DNA of 64,000 bases from Pelecanus crispus. Lineage: Eukaryota > Chordata > Aves > Pelecaniformes > Pelecanidae. Both the position numbers and the translations under genes were made by a program. Location of the stretch: assembly GCF_030463565.1 (NCBI RefSeq), contig NC_134653.1, positions 37,199,150-37,263,149 on the forward strand, in the 5' to 3' direction. Below the pieces are notes generated by a model, which ran no database searches, was not told the origin of the DNA, and saw only the letters and a program-made list of their open reading frames with translations. Positions 1-14,042 of the stretch are shown in pieces (positions within the stretch are counted from its first letter, which is position 1; every line of letters starts with the position of its first letter).

Positions 1-3000
1 AAATGCTGCTCCGGTCCTTGCCCGAAGGCAGCCCGCAAAGGCAACGCTTCCAGGCAGTGGGTGCCGAAAGTTCCGAGCGCACATCTGACCTCTGCCCGCA
101 GCCAGCACGCCTGCAGGAGTTAGTCGAGAGCATGGGGTTGCGGTGGTGCGCTTCAGACCCGGAGCAGAGATGATAAAAAACCCCAGAATTGAGCTCTGTA
201 CAGTGCACAGACCCAGATACTTAAAATACCACGCTCAGGCAACGCTGGTCTCGGATGCACACCCACACCCCAGTTCAGGGAAAGGAGAGCGGACCAGGAG
301 AGCACCCTGGAAAGTCCAGCTGACTCAGCTATTCAAAGTTAGTCAGAAGCTTTCTGAGCACAAGCCAGTTTGCAAAGCAAAAAGCAAGCACCAGTATGGC
401 AGACCCTGCTCTCAGCGACAGGCTGGAAACCACGTCCTTGTGCTGTACTGCAAAGTTATTTAACTTAGCCCCAAATTTCTGGAATATTTGACTTTACCTG
501 ATATCAGGGATTTTTGTCAGAAAAAAATAAAAAGGAGACAGCAGTTGAGTAAATCATGGCAAGTTATGACCAAAAAAAAAAAAATCCACAGTGAGGCCTA
601 GACACCAGATAAGCAGACCACAGAGATATTTAGACACAAGCATAATTCGTGATCCCATTCATTTCACAAGAATTGCTCTCTATTTTAAATTATGTAAAAT
701 AAAAATAAATTACAGCATCTGGAAAGAGAACCTCAAAAAGTCATTACAACTTTTGATGCTGTTTATAATCAAGAAAAATGCAGATACGTAGCAGGGAGAA
801 GGCAGCTCAGCAAGACAGGGTGCTAGAATTACCCAGGATTTATGAGCAGGCTTGGTGTGGGGCAGAGGGGGTTTCCCCCAGAGCTCTGCATGCAGATGGG
901 ATACAGCAGCCATGCAGAGTTTTACATGACAAACTCTATGCAAATAAAATCACAGGTTCTCAGTTCTTCTAAATTGCTCACTACGTTTTGCTCTAGCACA
1001 TAATGTTTGCAGTGCTATCCAACACGTATCAAGGCTCCGGATGTTTAAATCTAGAAGGAATTAGGACCTGGGCTTTTTCATCTCAAAACAGTACCTCATC
1101 CAGCTACTGGAACAGTCCTGATCCTCGTTACAAAGTTTGCACCATCTGTTATTACTGTTAAATTTATTATTATACTATTCGGTTGTACTGTATTTTAAAG
1201 GGCTACTTCGTAGGAGAGCTGCAAATCTCACAGTGGAAAGACTTAACTGACATTAGGGATCTGGATCAGGCCCCTAGTGAGTGGAAGAGAATTAATATTA
1301 ATTCTTAACTTTCCTATTTGAGCATGACATGCCCCCAGGCTTGCTGCTTGTCTTAGCAGAAGCACTATCTCCCGTTTAGGCATGACAATATTTGTCAAGT
1401 GTAATGCTCATTAGTCTGCTGTGTGGTCAGGCTAGCAGTGTATAAACACTCTGAAAGATCAGGTAGGGACTAAAGGTCTGCTCTTTGTGGTCAATTATAG
1501 CCATCAACATTAATGATGCCACCATGGAGAGCCACGCAGGGAGAAGAGAGAAGTGCTTTTCCAAGGTTAGTCTTGACAACATACCTTGGCTACGAGGAGC
1601 TGGCAACGAAAAGCGTAGCGCGCACCTCCAGCCTCCGTCTAACCCTCTCAGTGATTTATTTCAAGAATAGTCTAGTGGCTTCTTTTTTTATTTTTAAATA
1701 CCTGGATAAAAGACAAGCTTTCTAACCTGAAGTGCATTCTCTTGTATTCTTCAGAATTCACATTGCTGATGATACTTAAACCTGATGTTTAATCAAAGAG
1801 AGAAAAAGCAGCACAGGGGCTGACGAAATTTTCCCATTTCTGCCTTCGTTTTTGACTCTACATTTTACCCCAAACCCTAGGATTTCCCAGCAAAGCTGAG
1901 AATTTGACTATTTGCTTGGAGAGAGCTCTTGTCACAGTTCCTAAGTGAACTGAGAAAAACAATAAGGTTTATTTTCCCCCTTGAAAAATTACATGTATTT
2001 TTTTCTTTTTAATTATTATTAAAATGGGGCTATCGGTTTGCAGATGTCAAAAATAGAAGGGTGAAAAGTTTGCTTCAGTTCTTACAGAAGCAGAAAGACT
2101 TGGCAATACTTAAAAAAATATTCCCCAAAGCAAAAAAAAAAAATCACTATTGCAAAACTAATGATATGGATAATCATCCTCAACTGGCAACATCCCACTT
2201 ACTACCACGGGAGAAGGACCACTCATCAGCCCTCTGCTGCCAACCCATTGCAGGGTAGAGCTTCAGTGAAAGCATCGTCAATGAAAGCAGGAATAGCATG
2301 AGCTTTTGAAACCCTTATATAGATTCCCAAGCCTGCTGGAGCACTATAAATACAAACGAGCATGAGAAAGCACTGGCATGTCCTGAAACCCCAGCGAAGT
2401 TTGGCATATGCATAGCTGTCTCGATGAAACCTATCCATAGAGAACTAGGTAAGCATGGATATTCCCGATTAAAAAAATAAACCCAAAAATGCACGGTCCA
2501 GCCCTTCCCTAAGCAGGAAAAGACTTAAGCACATGCTCAATTTCAAGCAGGACTTAGAAACATGTATTTAAGTTTAGAACAGGTTTAATGCTTTGCCGAG
2601 GGAGGAGCGCTTTGATCAGAAACATGATGCGTTTAACCTATGACCATTGATTTCAATTTAATTGGCATCCATCATCTTCGCCAATGCAGCGTAATAGACC
2701 GCTAATACGGAACGGCCATATTCCATTCATTTAATTGCATTTGTCGGCCTAAACAGAACCCTACACGTAAGGTTATTTATGTACTTGTCCACGAAGCAGA
2801 CTGCACAGCAAACTAGCATTCAATACTTGATGCATTCTCTAAAAAAGAAAAGCACATTTTCTGTAAGTGAGGTGTAGCTCAGTCAGTAGCTCAAACTCTC
2901 AGCATCCATGAAATCCTGCAATCCATTTATGCCTGCTTTGTAGAACTGACGTATGCTTGGTGGTCTAAAGCCTTTTATTTTTCTCTTTTCCTTTCCAGCA

Positions 3001-5159
3001 TGTGCTCTTGTACTTACCAGGGCACTTACAGTATTATTTAGGTTGCTGCCTGCAATATTTTCAAGCTACTAGAAGACAGTTTCTTAGACATTTTCATAAT
3101 GTTTTGAAATGCTGATGAGGATTTAGCATTAAAATTAATGGCAGCCAGCCGTGGTCTTTCAGATGTGAAAGACTGTGCAGTATTTTCTGGGAAAAAAGGG
3201 GGGGGCAGGGGGGAGAAGAATGGAGATATAAATAGCCAGTCTTGCTTTTCTCCAGGCAGGATCCTTTTAATCATGTAAAATAGATTTTAAAGATTAAAGA
3301 CTCTAGGCTCTGTTCTGCCTTTGCTCATGTCTCGTATCACCAATTTTTTGTATGTAATTTGAATGAAAAAGGACACACATGGTGTTTTCATTTGCATTAC
3401 CCCAAACTGGAATTTCCCCTTGAAGAACATAGCCCCTACCTCCTCTGCAGCGAGGAGAAAACCACCACACCTGGGTGGAACAACACAAAACAGGAGGAAG
3501 ACCAATTCCAAAACAGTACCCTACTTCTTGGACCTGGAACCTTGTTTTTCTGAGATTCCCTTTAGAGCTATGTTGTCTTTATTTTTTTTTCCTAAGCTGA
3601 AGAGGAGACAGAAGAATTACTGGTCCAGCAGCTATATCTGTATATGTATGAGCTGCAGTCCCAGATTTCATCCAGACATCATCACACTGCACATGGAAAA
3701 ACCTGCACTAATTGAAAGAGGAGCATCAGCACTGGGAAAACTGGCTGCACCGGGGGACGAGAGATCTCTCTGTCCTGGTCAGAAAGTTCAGTGATACCAG
3801 GGGTGTTCTGCAAGAACCGCCAAAAGTGGAGGGCAAAGAAGAAAGGCCCAGCTCCGCAGAGAAAAGGTGAATCAAAGTTCTCCTGCAGGAACAACGTGGC
3901 CTGACAAAAAGCCAGAGGAGGTGCTGGGAGGACAGAGTAGGCCAAAGAACTAAAAATCTGGGGCACAATAGACATGGGCAGCCCATCAACAGTCCATTGA
4001 CAGAGCTGGAACCAAGAGGCTTCCTTCTGCCACTGGCATGATAAATCCTGGTTTGCCACATCACTCCCTCTCATCAAGGCACAGAACGCAACAGGAGCTG
4101 CACCTCAGCACAGGTCAGTCTCCATTCTTAAATTTACTTTTCCAATGCAAGTCGCAATCAATTCCTCTAACACATTGACTAAAGCATCCTTTCTCCACCT
4201 TACGCTCAGACTTGCAGCCATAGTCCCACCTGGGTTTCAGTCATGACTCTCTCCTGGAGCAGGAAGTCCCCCAACTCCTCCAAGATTCCGAGGCCAACAG
4301 AAGTCAATGCTGGAATGTATTGATTTTGTTATTTGTACTTCTCAAATGAAGTAGAGCACATCTGGATAATTCGCCTTGATTACATTTATAAATACTCAGA
4401 GCATCCTAACTTTGTTCCATATGCTAAAATATCAGTGGCCTCAGAGAGCATGGAGCCTTCCTTAAGGGACCACAAGTCATCAGCTGTGAACAAGTATTCT
4501 TTGCGCTAGATATTCTTTCATATCCATAAGCCAAGGAATAGAAAGGAAACAAAGGACACTGTTCATCAGATACAAACCAGTAAATCTTTCTAATGACATT
4601 TGGAATTCACCTCGAAATCCTGGCCAAAGCTGAGACAGTTTTCTGGTGGGCTTCATCTCCATGGGTTTGAAGAGTAGAGTTCTGTATCCCACACAATTAC
4701 TCTGCCATGCATGCAACCTATGGAAAGAGAGAGAGATATGCGAGAGCAGAAAAGCAGCATTTGAATGTAAGAAGCTGTCGTCATTCTAAGCAGTGCCTTC
4801 TTTTTGGGACAGTATGGTTAGAGTGAAAATAAATGCATGCAACTCTATTACAAGAAAATAAAACATGCCTGCAATTGCAATGAAAGACTTTGTCTTGACA
4901 GCCCTGGAAATGAAAGTTCACAAGGCACATATAGCGTGGGAAGCGTCAGCATAAACCTCCCACTCATGCCTCCACCAGCGTAACCGGGGGATAAGGGCAG
5001 CGTGTTCCCAGTCTCTCAGCCTGCTTCTGCCTCTCCACTGAAAATGGCCACCAGTGTTTTCAATTAATTCCAGGTGGGTTTGTACCACAGACACTGATCC
5101 ACTTGGAGCTGAACCAAAACTGCTCCCCTCGCTGCACAGATAGCACGCATACTCCGCTC

Positions 5160-5275
5160 ACTCCCAGCCTGCAGATCTGTTTCAAGGTCCTGACCCTAGT
5201 TTTTAAAGCCCTTAATAGGCGAGGGCCTAATGAACCTTGGAGACTGCTTCTTATTCCACAATCCAAAGCAACAGC
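5160..5275 (+). repeat. Possible decayed LINE-type ORF fragment
   Basis: A short plus-strand frame reads FKVLTLVFKALNRRGPNEPW. This resembles the 'F-K-x-L-x-L-x-F/Y-K-A-L-N/H-G-L-G/A-P' signature found near the end of reverse transcriptases in old vertebrate LINEs and in dispersed repeats of reptile genomes. The match covers about 25 residues and the surrounding frame is degenerate, so the family cannot be named. It may also be coincidental. A translated search against a repeat library would settle it. Confidence 0.3.
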
Positions 5276-5577
5276 TGGGACTGCTCTGGGTGAGCAGGGC
5301 TAAGGGAGCTCAGGATGAAACCCTCCTCGCTTTCTGCATCCAAGCCTCCTGGCACCAAAGTCTCAGCCCTGTCTTCTAACCAGAGTAACATCCTCACACC
5401 ATCATCTGCAGTCCTGCCGCAGCCTTCTTCACTATTGCTGCTGCAATATTCATGAAAAATCAGCACAAGATAAAGAAAAGCTGCATTTCAGAAAAAGACA
5501 TTTCTTCAGTGTTTGCAGAAAACAGTCATGGTGAGACCACGTCCGCAAGAACAAAGGGAGAGGGGCACTTTTTCTTG

Positions 5578-5640
5578 AGTTATAGAGAAGTAGAGTTGGA
5601 AGAGGTCAATAGCTCATCCCTGTTGGGCTACAGCAAGGGG
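5578..5640 (-). repeat. Small decayed CR1-like 3' end remnant
   Basis: The plus strand contains TATAGAGAAGTAGAGTTGG followed by AAGAGGTCAATAGCTCATCC. This parallels the reverse complement of old CR1 3' ends (tagagttggaagggacctc...aggtcatctagtcc). It is much more diverged than the element at 13.75 kb and therefore probably older. Only the terminal segment can be recognised, and its limits are approximate. Confidence 0.42.
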
Positions 5641-8600
5641 AGCTCAGGCACCGGAGCCCTGATGCAGCAGCTCTGCGGTGAGTAGGACCGGTCCACTTCA
5701 TGTGGAGAGCAGCACAGCCAGAGTCCTCACAACACGACCCTTCCTCGCAAGTTTTGGGTGAGGCCATGGCAGAAGAAAGCAAAGGCAGCATTGTTTGTGA
5801 GGAATTTTTATGCTTGGTTAGGGCCAACACACCATGCAGCTGAAAGAAGAAATTCCCCATTGCTGATGTATTAACACTGCCTGGTTTGCTTATCAGCCTT
5901 TTCTCACACACCCATGTGCAGCCCGTGCTTTTTCTGCTATAAAATTATGAATAGCAACGCAGAATTAGCCCGCACCTCAATGCTGGTTTGAAAGCTTGTC
6001 TGTATCTCTCCATCCTCCTTGCCATGTGCTATTTCATACTTTAATATCAACTTTAAAATAGATTCGAGGCTGATGAACTGATACAAATCCAGCTCATCAC
6101 CCCTACAGCACTAGCACCGCTCTCCCCGTAGCCTTCCTTCTCCTTCATATCCATCCTCCCCTTGCCGCTGCCCTCACCACCCACACTGTCCCTTCAGCAT
6201 CAGCGTAAAGGAGCAGTTGCTCCGCCCGCGTGCTAAGCCACAGAAGGGTGCTTTGAGCAGGCACCTACACCTTCCAGTAACCCACCAAGCACAGCATACG
6301 CCGAAGCCCTTGTCTTGCCAAGCAACTCATCCCGCTCTTCCTTACCTTTGAACTTCAGCTGGTCACGCTGGGTCCTTTTAGACAGCATGTTCATCTGCTT
6401 TTGTATCCTGCTCTGCTTTGTAAGTGCAGGTTCCTTCAAAAGAATAAGCAGTAATTACTGCAGCCACACCTATACTGGAAATGCCTGCGCAATGTTCATG
6501 CTCACAAAGAAAACAAAAGCTGTGCAGAAATAAGCATCCATTCACTTTGAACTTTGGTATCTGGTCCTTTTCTGCAGCAGGGACCCGATTCTTTGAAGCA
6601 CTGAGCTGCCATAGCCCCTGGGGGACTCGAGTTTCTTCTCACACATGCAAATATAAATCAGAAGTCGCACTATTGAAGCCAAGTGAATTATGCAGGTGTA
6701 ACCTCAATGTGACAGAGAGGGCTCATGGATGTCAGAGACTGGAACAGGTGCCCTTTCATTTTTCACATGGTGATTTCTCATTTTCAGCCACTTGGTTTTG
6801 CACAGCTATGATAGCACATACACAGCTGTGATGCAATAGGAGAGGATGGCTGATATTTAGGAGAAATCACACGCTTAGATCAATGCACACTGCAGGTATT
6901 CAGCTGGAACCAAATGTGTTGGAAGCAATGTAAACCCCAGGGGGCTTGTTTGCTAATCAATAAACACAAGGAATGTATGCCACCGAGTTATTGCTGCAGT
7001 GTTAATTGTAGCTATACAGGATTTTTTTTTTTTCATTGCTAAAGAAACAGACATCTTCAAGAACTATGGCTTTTACAGAACAGACACAATATGAAAAATA
7101 CATTTCTGTTCACTTCTCTGATGTTTTCAACTTTAGGAAAACATATAACCTCATTAGAAGCTCTCAGCGCTGCCTCATGAAGGAGGAAGGGAAGTTCGTT
7201 GTGCTTCCAATCCCCTGGTTTACCACAAGTGACATTTAAGCAGTCACCTGGGGAAAAATCCCAATGGGGCCACTGACAAAGCTTACCATTTGAAAAAGGT
7301 CAGACCTTCTATTCTTGCTCTGAATAGATGGTGCTGACCTTAACGTCCCAGTCTCAGTCCCCCTCCTCATAAGCGTATGATGGAGCGGCCAGCTAAGGCA
7401 ATTCTACCCAGGAGGAGATGCAGGGCATCATTGCTCTGCAGAATTTTCTTATTCCTTGTTTTCCCCTTGACAAATTACAGATAAATCAACTCATCTGCGA
7501 GCAGGTGCTCAGGAGTATCAGCAGCACAGGCACCAGCACAGGAGCACCAGGCAGGGCACAGGCTGCGGTGGGGAAGAGAGTTGCCTCTCTCCAAGGTGAC
7601 CGTCTTGAAAACAGATGGCAAAAATGCAACAGCATTCAAAAGGCTGGTGGCCAGGGCATTCTGTGCAAGTGTGGTAGAAAAGGGGGGATTCTCAAAGACT
7701 AGCTTTAACCAAGGCAATGCAGAGCAGGAATGGCCATTTAGCCCTCTGATTCAGCCTCTGGAAGAGCCTATTAGATACAGACGCTACAAAAAACTAGTCT
7801 TGTTCAGCGGAAGGTAGCTTTGGGAGACCCGCCCCCCTCTTGTTTCATTGATTGAAGACCCCTCCTCACTCATTGTTTATGTGGAGAAACCCCCTCCTCA
7901 CTCATCATTTATGTGGAGAAACAACAGGCAGGCAGATGGAGAAATAATATTTCCACCCTGCAGGTGGAAACTAAACCTCTGGTATCACCTTGAGCACAAG
8001 GTCAGGCAAGGGTCTCATGGCAACAGTCAAACCCAGATTCATGAGGTTCCAGCTCAGGACCTTAATTGTGAGTTCATCCTTCTTCCTGACGTGATCCTCT
8101 TAGTCTGAACCTGTACGTATTCAGTGCTACACATGCTAACTCCTCACCTTGACGGAGGATTGTCATCCAAGCACCAGGTTGTCAAAGTAAAACTAACACC
8201 ACGCCAGGTAACTGGATGCAAATATAGCTCCTCCTCCTCCTCAGTACAGCTATCTGGGCTGATCCTCCACACAGACTTGAGAAGAGTAGACTTCCGACTG
8301 AGTCATCCCGTGGGATGAAACAGGACAGCCCACAGCGGCAATCCCGAGTGCTGCAGTATGCTAGAAAATCAGTCCCTAACTGCTGCAGTCATGAAAATAC
8401 AATAAACATGCCCTATGATTCCATTTTTAGTTGCTTTTCAATGCAGCACTGCAGTTTGTCAGTCTTTCTTGTCCCAGCTGGAATAGATGAATTGCTGATG
8501 CTTTTTAGGACCATTGGCAGATGAGCACAATAGAAGCATCGCTCAGATATTGATGACTAATGCACACAGAACGTTTCCAAAAACTGTGTTGCCATCACAG

Positions 8601-11600
8601 CTAAACAAAGTGTACTAAATTAACATTCACAGGGAAGGAGAGGAGCTCATTTCCACATATTCAGCATTTAAATGAACCTATGGCACCACTGCAAAACTTG
8701 GCTGAAACCAAAAACTGGCCGTGGTTCTCTTGAAAGTTTCATAGACCTCCATAATGCTAACTCAGGTTTCAGGTTGGCAGCAAAGCCTGGAATATCTTGC
8801 AGGGTTTGGGATTTCATTATCGACATTTCTAGCAGCTACTAGGAGAGCTTCTCTTGGGTCACAGACCTACAGGCCTCTAGATATCATCCTCACTTCAAAT
8901 TATCATTGCCTTGCTATAAAAGTAACATGTATTACTTGTAAGGCACAGTCCAGCACATTTCAAAGCTCACAGAAGTCTTTTATGAGCTCAAATGGATTAG
9001 ATCAGCTTCTTCATGGGAAACCTCCTGACAGCTTTCCCTTTAGGACTGGGAGTAATCTGCTTGAGTACAGCACAAGCCAGAGCTAACCTGCAGAGGTGGA
9101 AAATCCTTGCAATGGCTGCAAATGCCCCTGCCAAAAGAACTGAAAGCACAGGGGAAAAAAAGAACCTAATTGAGATTGGGGAAAAAAACCGACAACCACC
9201 AACACATCCAACAGCAAGACAACGGAGCTAACGGGGAAACAGAGCCAAGGAAGAGCCCTCTGTCTGGAGCAGGATGAAGTAGATGACTCATGAAGGAGTC
9301 CCGTTGCTGTCGCCTCTGACTAAGCCTTGTACTGAAGTCCAGATACAAAATGATCTGACTCGATGGGGAGTCAGAGCAGTAGGAGGGAGTCAGCACTCCC
9401 AGCTCCAGTTCCCAGCTCTCGCAGTTGTTTGAGCACTCCTACAGAAGTGACCCATCCGCTTGTAAAATGATAAGAAAAAAAAAAAAAGAAATCCCTTCCT
9501 GCCTTGTGTGCTCTTAAACTTCCTATTATGACAATAACAAAACTTGTAAACGCAAAAGCAGAACACGGACCATTTCAAGTCCGAGATACAGCGCTGCTTG
9601 CTTTGTAGCTGAAGTAAGTGCCTAAACATCTGCTGCTGCTTAGGCACTCCGTGAGGATTGATGTTTTAATGCACTTACAAATTGTCTCGAATACTTTCCT
9701 CTAAACCCCTATTCAGGTTATAGTCTGTTCTTCCGATACAAACAGAGACCTCGGTATCTCTGGCTGTGTATTTAATGGTATTAAACATCACCACCCTTAG
9801 AGCACCTTTTTGTAAGGATTTCAATCATCTTTACTCAGGTAAAACTTTTATCGACTCGCAGGGTGCTTTCTGCAATGCCATCAAACAATTAAGAACCCTA
9901 GATACTGACTCGTACTTCATAGATAAATACCTATCATTCTTCTCCAAACAGGACTATCACCTCCGCGCTCCTGGTTATCGCAACTGCTGAAATCCAAACA
10001 GGGTGGATATATTTTAACAACCTAGCCTGACACACGCTGTTTGAAAGCTGCCTTCCAACAGACTGGACGCATATTCTTGAAATGTGTTGGGGGGGAAGAG
10101 AGGAGAACAGGAAATGTTCTTGAAAATAGGAGAATAATAGAATGTTTTTATACATCTCATGGATTTCTGTTTCATTAGATTAGGGAGCCGTGCCTTTAAT
10201 GTAACTAACATGTGGCAACCACAGGGTAACCACAGTGAGTAAATCTGTCCTGCAGGAGGAAGCTAAAATGCAGCAGGGTTTGCTTCAACTGCTAGGAAAC
10301 AATCAAAAAACCTTTTTAGTACTGGTTGCAACTGGGGGTGGAGGGGAGGAGAACTGAGAATACACTAATAGTGACAGCTGAAAACAGAAATATCTCAGCA
10401 TTTGTGGGTGGGGGAATCAAACAGGTCCCAGCATCCTGTCGGTGCCCCTGCTCATGTTCCAGATTTGTTCTTGTCAAAAGAAAACCCCAAAGCAATAGAT
10501 CTGATCATCTTCCCTCTTCAGGGAAAGGCTTGAGGTGGTCTTGAACAAGATAAATATATTTAATAACAGCAGTTAATCGTAACATGTTCAGAGAGGCACA
10601 CATTTACGTGCAAAAACCACGCAAGCTAGAGGAATTGCAGTAAGGCAGCGTGGCTCAAATCACCCTATTGTTGGGAGATGACACTCGGTTTCACTGCTCT
10701 CCTTCAATATTCCCATCAGGGCTGCAGCTCCCTTGCTTTGTTCCCCCGACAGCCCAGCATTTAACAGATGTCCAAAGTAAATCATGATCATTTGGTAGGT
10801 TTGGGGAATAGAAGCTAGACGGGGAAAAAAAAAAAAATCACAGTCTAATAAAACAATCAAAAAAGTACCAGCACATTATGGGCCATTTCAAAATAAATTA
10901 GGATATCTTTTAAATCTCTACACAACAGTTTGTATTTTAAATCAAAAGACCGTATGTCATTGACTTTCCCCTGAGTAATCTAAGTGACAGGGCTCTCTGA
11001 GGTGCGGTAATAGGATGGAAGCGAAGAAGTGGGTATTATTTTACCCATGCTGTGATAATCTGAATGCATCACTGCCCAGCATCATAAACAGTGAAGTGAG
11101 AAGTATGAACAGGGCTTTCAAAACCCCCATGCATTTGGGGATTGCAGGAGGGGGCGGGGGACCAGGTCTCCAGCGAGAGGGAATGTAAGCATTTGAAGCA
11201 GAAACAACATAATATTGTTTAAAACCTAAAGAAGAAGAAAACTACAAAAGCTTGCTTTTCACCTCTCCAAGAAGGAAAAAAATAAGCAAGGCGGAAGTAA
11301 CATCAAGAAATAGCACTGCGAGCAGAGAGTGCAGTTCTTAATAATCAGCAGTATTGTAAAGATCTTCTTGAAGTTTTGCACCCAGACACTATAATTAAGG
11401 AAAGAAATCAAGGCTTACCAGTTACCGTCTGCCTGGAGCAGGGAGGGAGCCAATACTCTAGGCTCTCTTCCATGGAGTAATGCACACTGCAGAAGTATCG
11501 GGGAAGAAAAGAATTTAAAAAGCCATTACGGACAAGAGCAGCCACCCCTTTGGTCACACACCGGTTTCCCCCGCAGCGGGATGCCCAGGAGCCCGGCCAG

Positions 11601-11602
11601 CC

Positions 11603-11626
11603 CTGGGACGCAGCCCGGCGTCCCAG
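11603..11626. repeat. Short GC-rich inverted repeat (hairpin)
   Basis: A perfect 9-bp stem, CTGGGACGC pairing with GCGTCCCAG, flanks a 6-base AGCCCG loop inside a local GC-rich patch. No T-rich tail or gene context suggests a function. It may be only a chance fold in GC-rich DNA. Confidence 0.55.
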
Positions 11627-13749
11627 CACCCTGCGCGGGGACAGGGCTGCTCAAGACAACGCGGAGAAGAGGCTTCAAATTTAAATTATATCAGGAAGGG
11701 GAAACCAAGCCTTTAAACTGCTGCTCGCACAGACTGGGGTGAACAATGCAGCCAGCTGAGAGCAGCATTATTTAAAGGAAGACTCAAGCTCAGGTCTGCC
11801 TTGTGCCTGAAGTAATAAGGACAAACAAATTCTTTTTAAAGCACAAAGACAGGGAAAAAGGATTATTATATTATAATTACCTCTAAGGACTGTTTTAACA
11901 TCCTTTCCGACGTGAACTGCGCAAGTTAATGCTCCACAAACTGAGGAACCCACAGAGGTTTCTCTTTCTGGAAGAGGATTCTCGCGCAGATTTGTTTCCC
12001 AGGAGATAGCTGTATCTGCTTCCCTACCTGCATCCTCCACAGCCCACCTAGAACCGCGCAGGCACTGCCCAAATAGGGCACACAGCTCCCTCCTCCTCCT
12101 CCGCGTTCGCAAAAATACGCTGTGCGCTGGCCCACAGATAACTGGGATCCAGGAGCAGAAGAATCACCGAACACGATGCGGGGGGAAGATACATCTGTTC
12201 CTCTGCACCAGATCCGGGGGGGGAAAGGTGACAACTGATAATCACATGCAACATAGTTTTTCATTTTTAGTTTACCCACCATGACAACTAGAAGTGCTTT
12301 CACCAAAACTGCACCGACAGCACATTGCCCTGGGCAAACTCCCTGCTTTTCTCCAAAATGCCCCCTTTTCTCCTCCTCGCTTTAATCACAATACAATGAT
12401 CCAGTGTTGCAGACTTACATTTATGTGCAGGTCATTCCCATTTAATTTCTTTTCTCTGTCATTTTTCTTATGCCTTCCACAGACAAGGCAGATAACGCTA
12501 CATAGAACTCATACACTAGCAGGACCCAAAAAAAAAAATCCAGGTACGTCTTTGGTGGGATTTATATCTGCACTAAAAAAACCCCTATAGACTGATCTGT
12601 GAGTTGCTCTCAAATTACTAAGGGTGATTGGATCTGAGAAACATAATAGCTTTGTACACCAAGCCAGTCCTCCTTTGACTCCAGATGCAAAATTACTATT
12701 TTTCTGCTGAAAGGGTGATTTCATGCCATAACTTGCATGACTAAGGTTTTCAGAGAAGACTTTTGTTTAGATAAGGACAAGAGATGCCTTGAGGCTTGTA
12801 TTGTAATGTTATATGGGTATATAGATAGAGAAAGAAATTTTTTGTTGAGCTGAGGGAGTGGTATGATTTTTATCTCCATGATTACTTACTGACAGACACT
12901 GGGAACAGAGAGAGTCTTCTTGACCTTTTTTCACCCCTGCCTCTTTACAAACTTAACAGCCAGGCTGCCTTTGCAGCACCTGGGTACCACAGACAGCCCG
13001 AGCTGCAGCTGGTTTCTCGGCAAGCCCACCATCATTCCGCTGGATACTGGGCTGTCTTTAAAACAGAGCTGTTGTCCACTTGAAATCCAATCTACAGCTC
13101 TAGGGGAAAAAAAAAAAAAAATAAATCTGGGACTGACAATGGTCCCAAAGGAAAATGGTCAACAGAAAAGCTGCTTCTGTGCTGGTATTTTTAACAGCTC
13201 CTGGTATTTGCCCTCCACTTGCATTATTAAATAAGCTCGCACTTGCATTGCTTTTGATATACTTTCAACCTCCAGCTCGAGAAATCTGCATTACAAAGCA
13301 ACCTGCGCAGCTCTGGGTACAACAGCGGTTGGATGGTCACCAGGAAAGCACTGTGCATGCTGATGCTCTCCCCTGTTTACCACTCCTATGGTGGGTGTAG
13401 TCCCTTCATTAATGCATGACAAATAGTGGTTTGATAGCGAGCAGTGCTGCAGGGATATGATTAACCCTCCCAAGGCACTCCAAGAACCTTGCTGGAAACT
13501 TCATCGTGCGTCTTGTCTGAGGCTATTCACTATTCTTCTTCTTGTCTTCTACTTGAGACAGTAGATAATCTTAGTTCAGATTACTAGATAGCTGTAAAAC
13601 TCCACGTCTCAGCGTAAAAATTAAATTCTCAGCAATTTCTGAACTCAAGAGCAAGCAAGAGACTGGGTGGTTTTGATTCAGTACTGTCTAAAATAGACTC
13701 GCTAAAAGGATAGCTAATCAGGATAACTGTGCTGCCTTTTCATCCACGG

Positions 13750-14042
13750 ATCATAGAATCATAGAATTGTTTAGGTTGGAAGAGCCCTTTAAGATCATCC
13801 AGTCCAACCATTAACCTACACTACCAAGTCCACACTAAACCAATCAAGGGTAGACCAGACTGAACCATGTCCCAAAGTGCCACCTCTGCCCGTTTTTTGA
13901 ACACTTCCAGGGATGGGGACTCCACCACCTCTCTGGGCAGCCTGTTCCAATGCTTGACCACCCTTTCCGTGAAGAAATTTTTCCTAATTTCCAACCTAAA
14001 CCTCCCCTGGCACAGCTTGAGCCCATTTCCTCTCGTCCTAAT
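13750..14042 (-). mobile_element. CR1 LINE, 5'-truncated 3' end
   Basis: This is a non-LTR retrotransposon fragment of the CR1 (chicken repeat 1) family, inserted on the minus strand. Its 3' terminus lies at the low coordinate, where the plus strand reads ATCATAGAATCATAGAAT, the complement of the terminal ATTCTATGAT repeat. Read on the minus strand it encodes the end of ORF2 (endonuclease/reverse transcriptase protein), including [20 protein letters not shown] and [19 protein letters not shown], then the short 3' untranslated region. Upstream ORF2 is missing, as is usual for 5'-truncated copies, so it cannot move by itself. The coding tail is little decayed, so this is one of the younger repeats in the window. 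An extra stretch of about 25 bases lies in the part normally reading ACTAAACCATGTCCC. Confidence 0.93.

Larger units (their letters stand above)
1..13749. other. Non-coding upstream flank, distal part
   Basis: No coding exon or RNA gene could be supported here. Reading frames are short (mostly under 145 codons), do not resemble known domains and lack the regular composition of coding sequence. The DNA is AT-leaning and CpG-poor, with scattered A tracts of 12-15 bases (for example 572-584, 9475-9487, 10825-10837, 13107-13121) and a T tract at 7022-7033. Two possible old LINE scraps lie at about 5.2 and 5.6 kb. A local GC-rich patch sits near 11.55-11.65 kb. Unrecognised lncRNA exons or conserved non-coding elements cannot be excluded without alignment or RNA data. 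Confidence 0.7.

Noticed and set aside
2868..2925. GGTGTAGCTCAGTCAGTAGC, similar to a tRNA 5' half
   Set aside because: No matching B box or acceptor stem follows. At most a decayed tRNA-derived scrap.
3363..4077. Overlapping frames of 110-143 codons on both strands
   Set aside because: No family resemblance, no splice or promoter context, and both strands are equally open, as expected by chance.
11020..11095. Possible reverse MIR at TATTATTTTACCCATGCTGT
   Set aside because: Only about ten bases resemble the MIR core and the neighbours do not continue the match.
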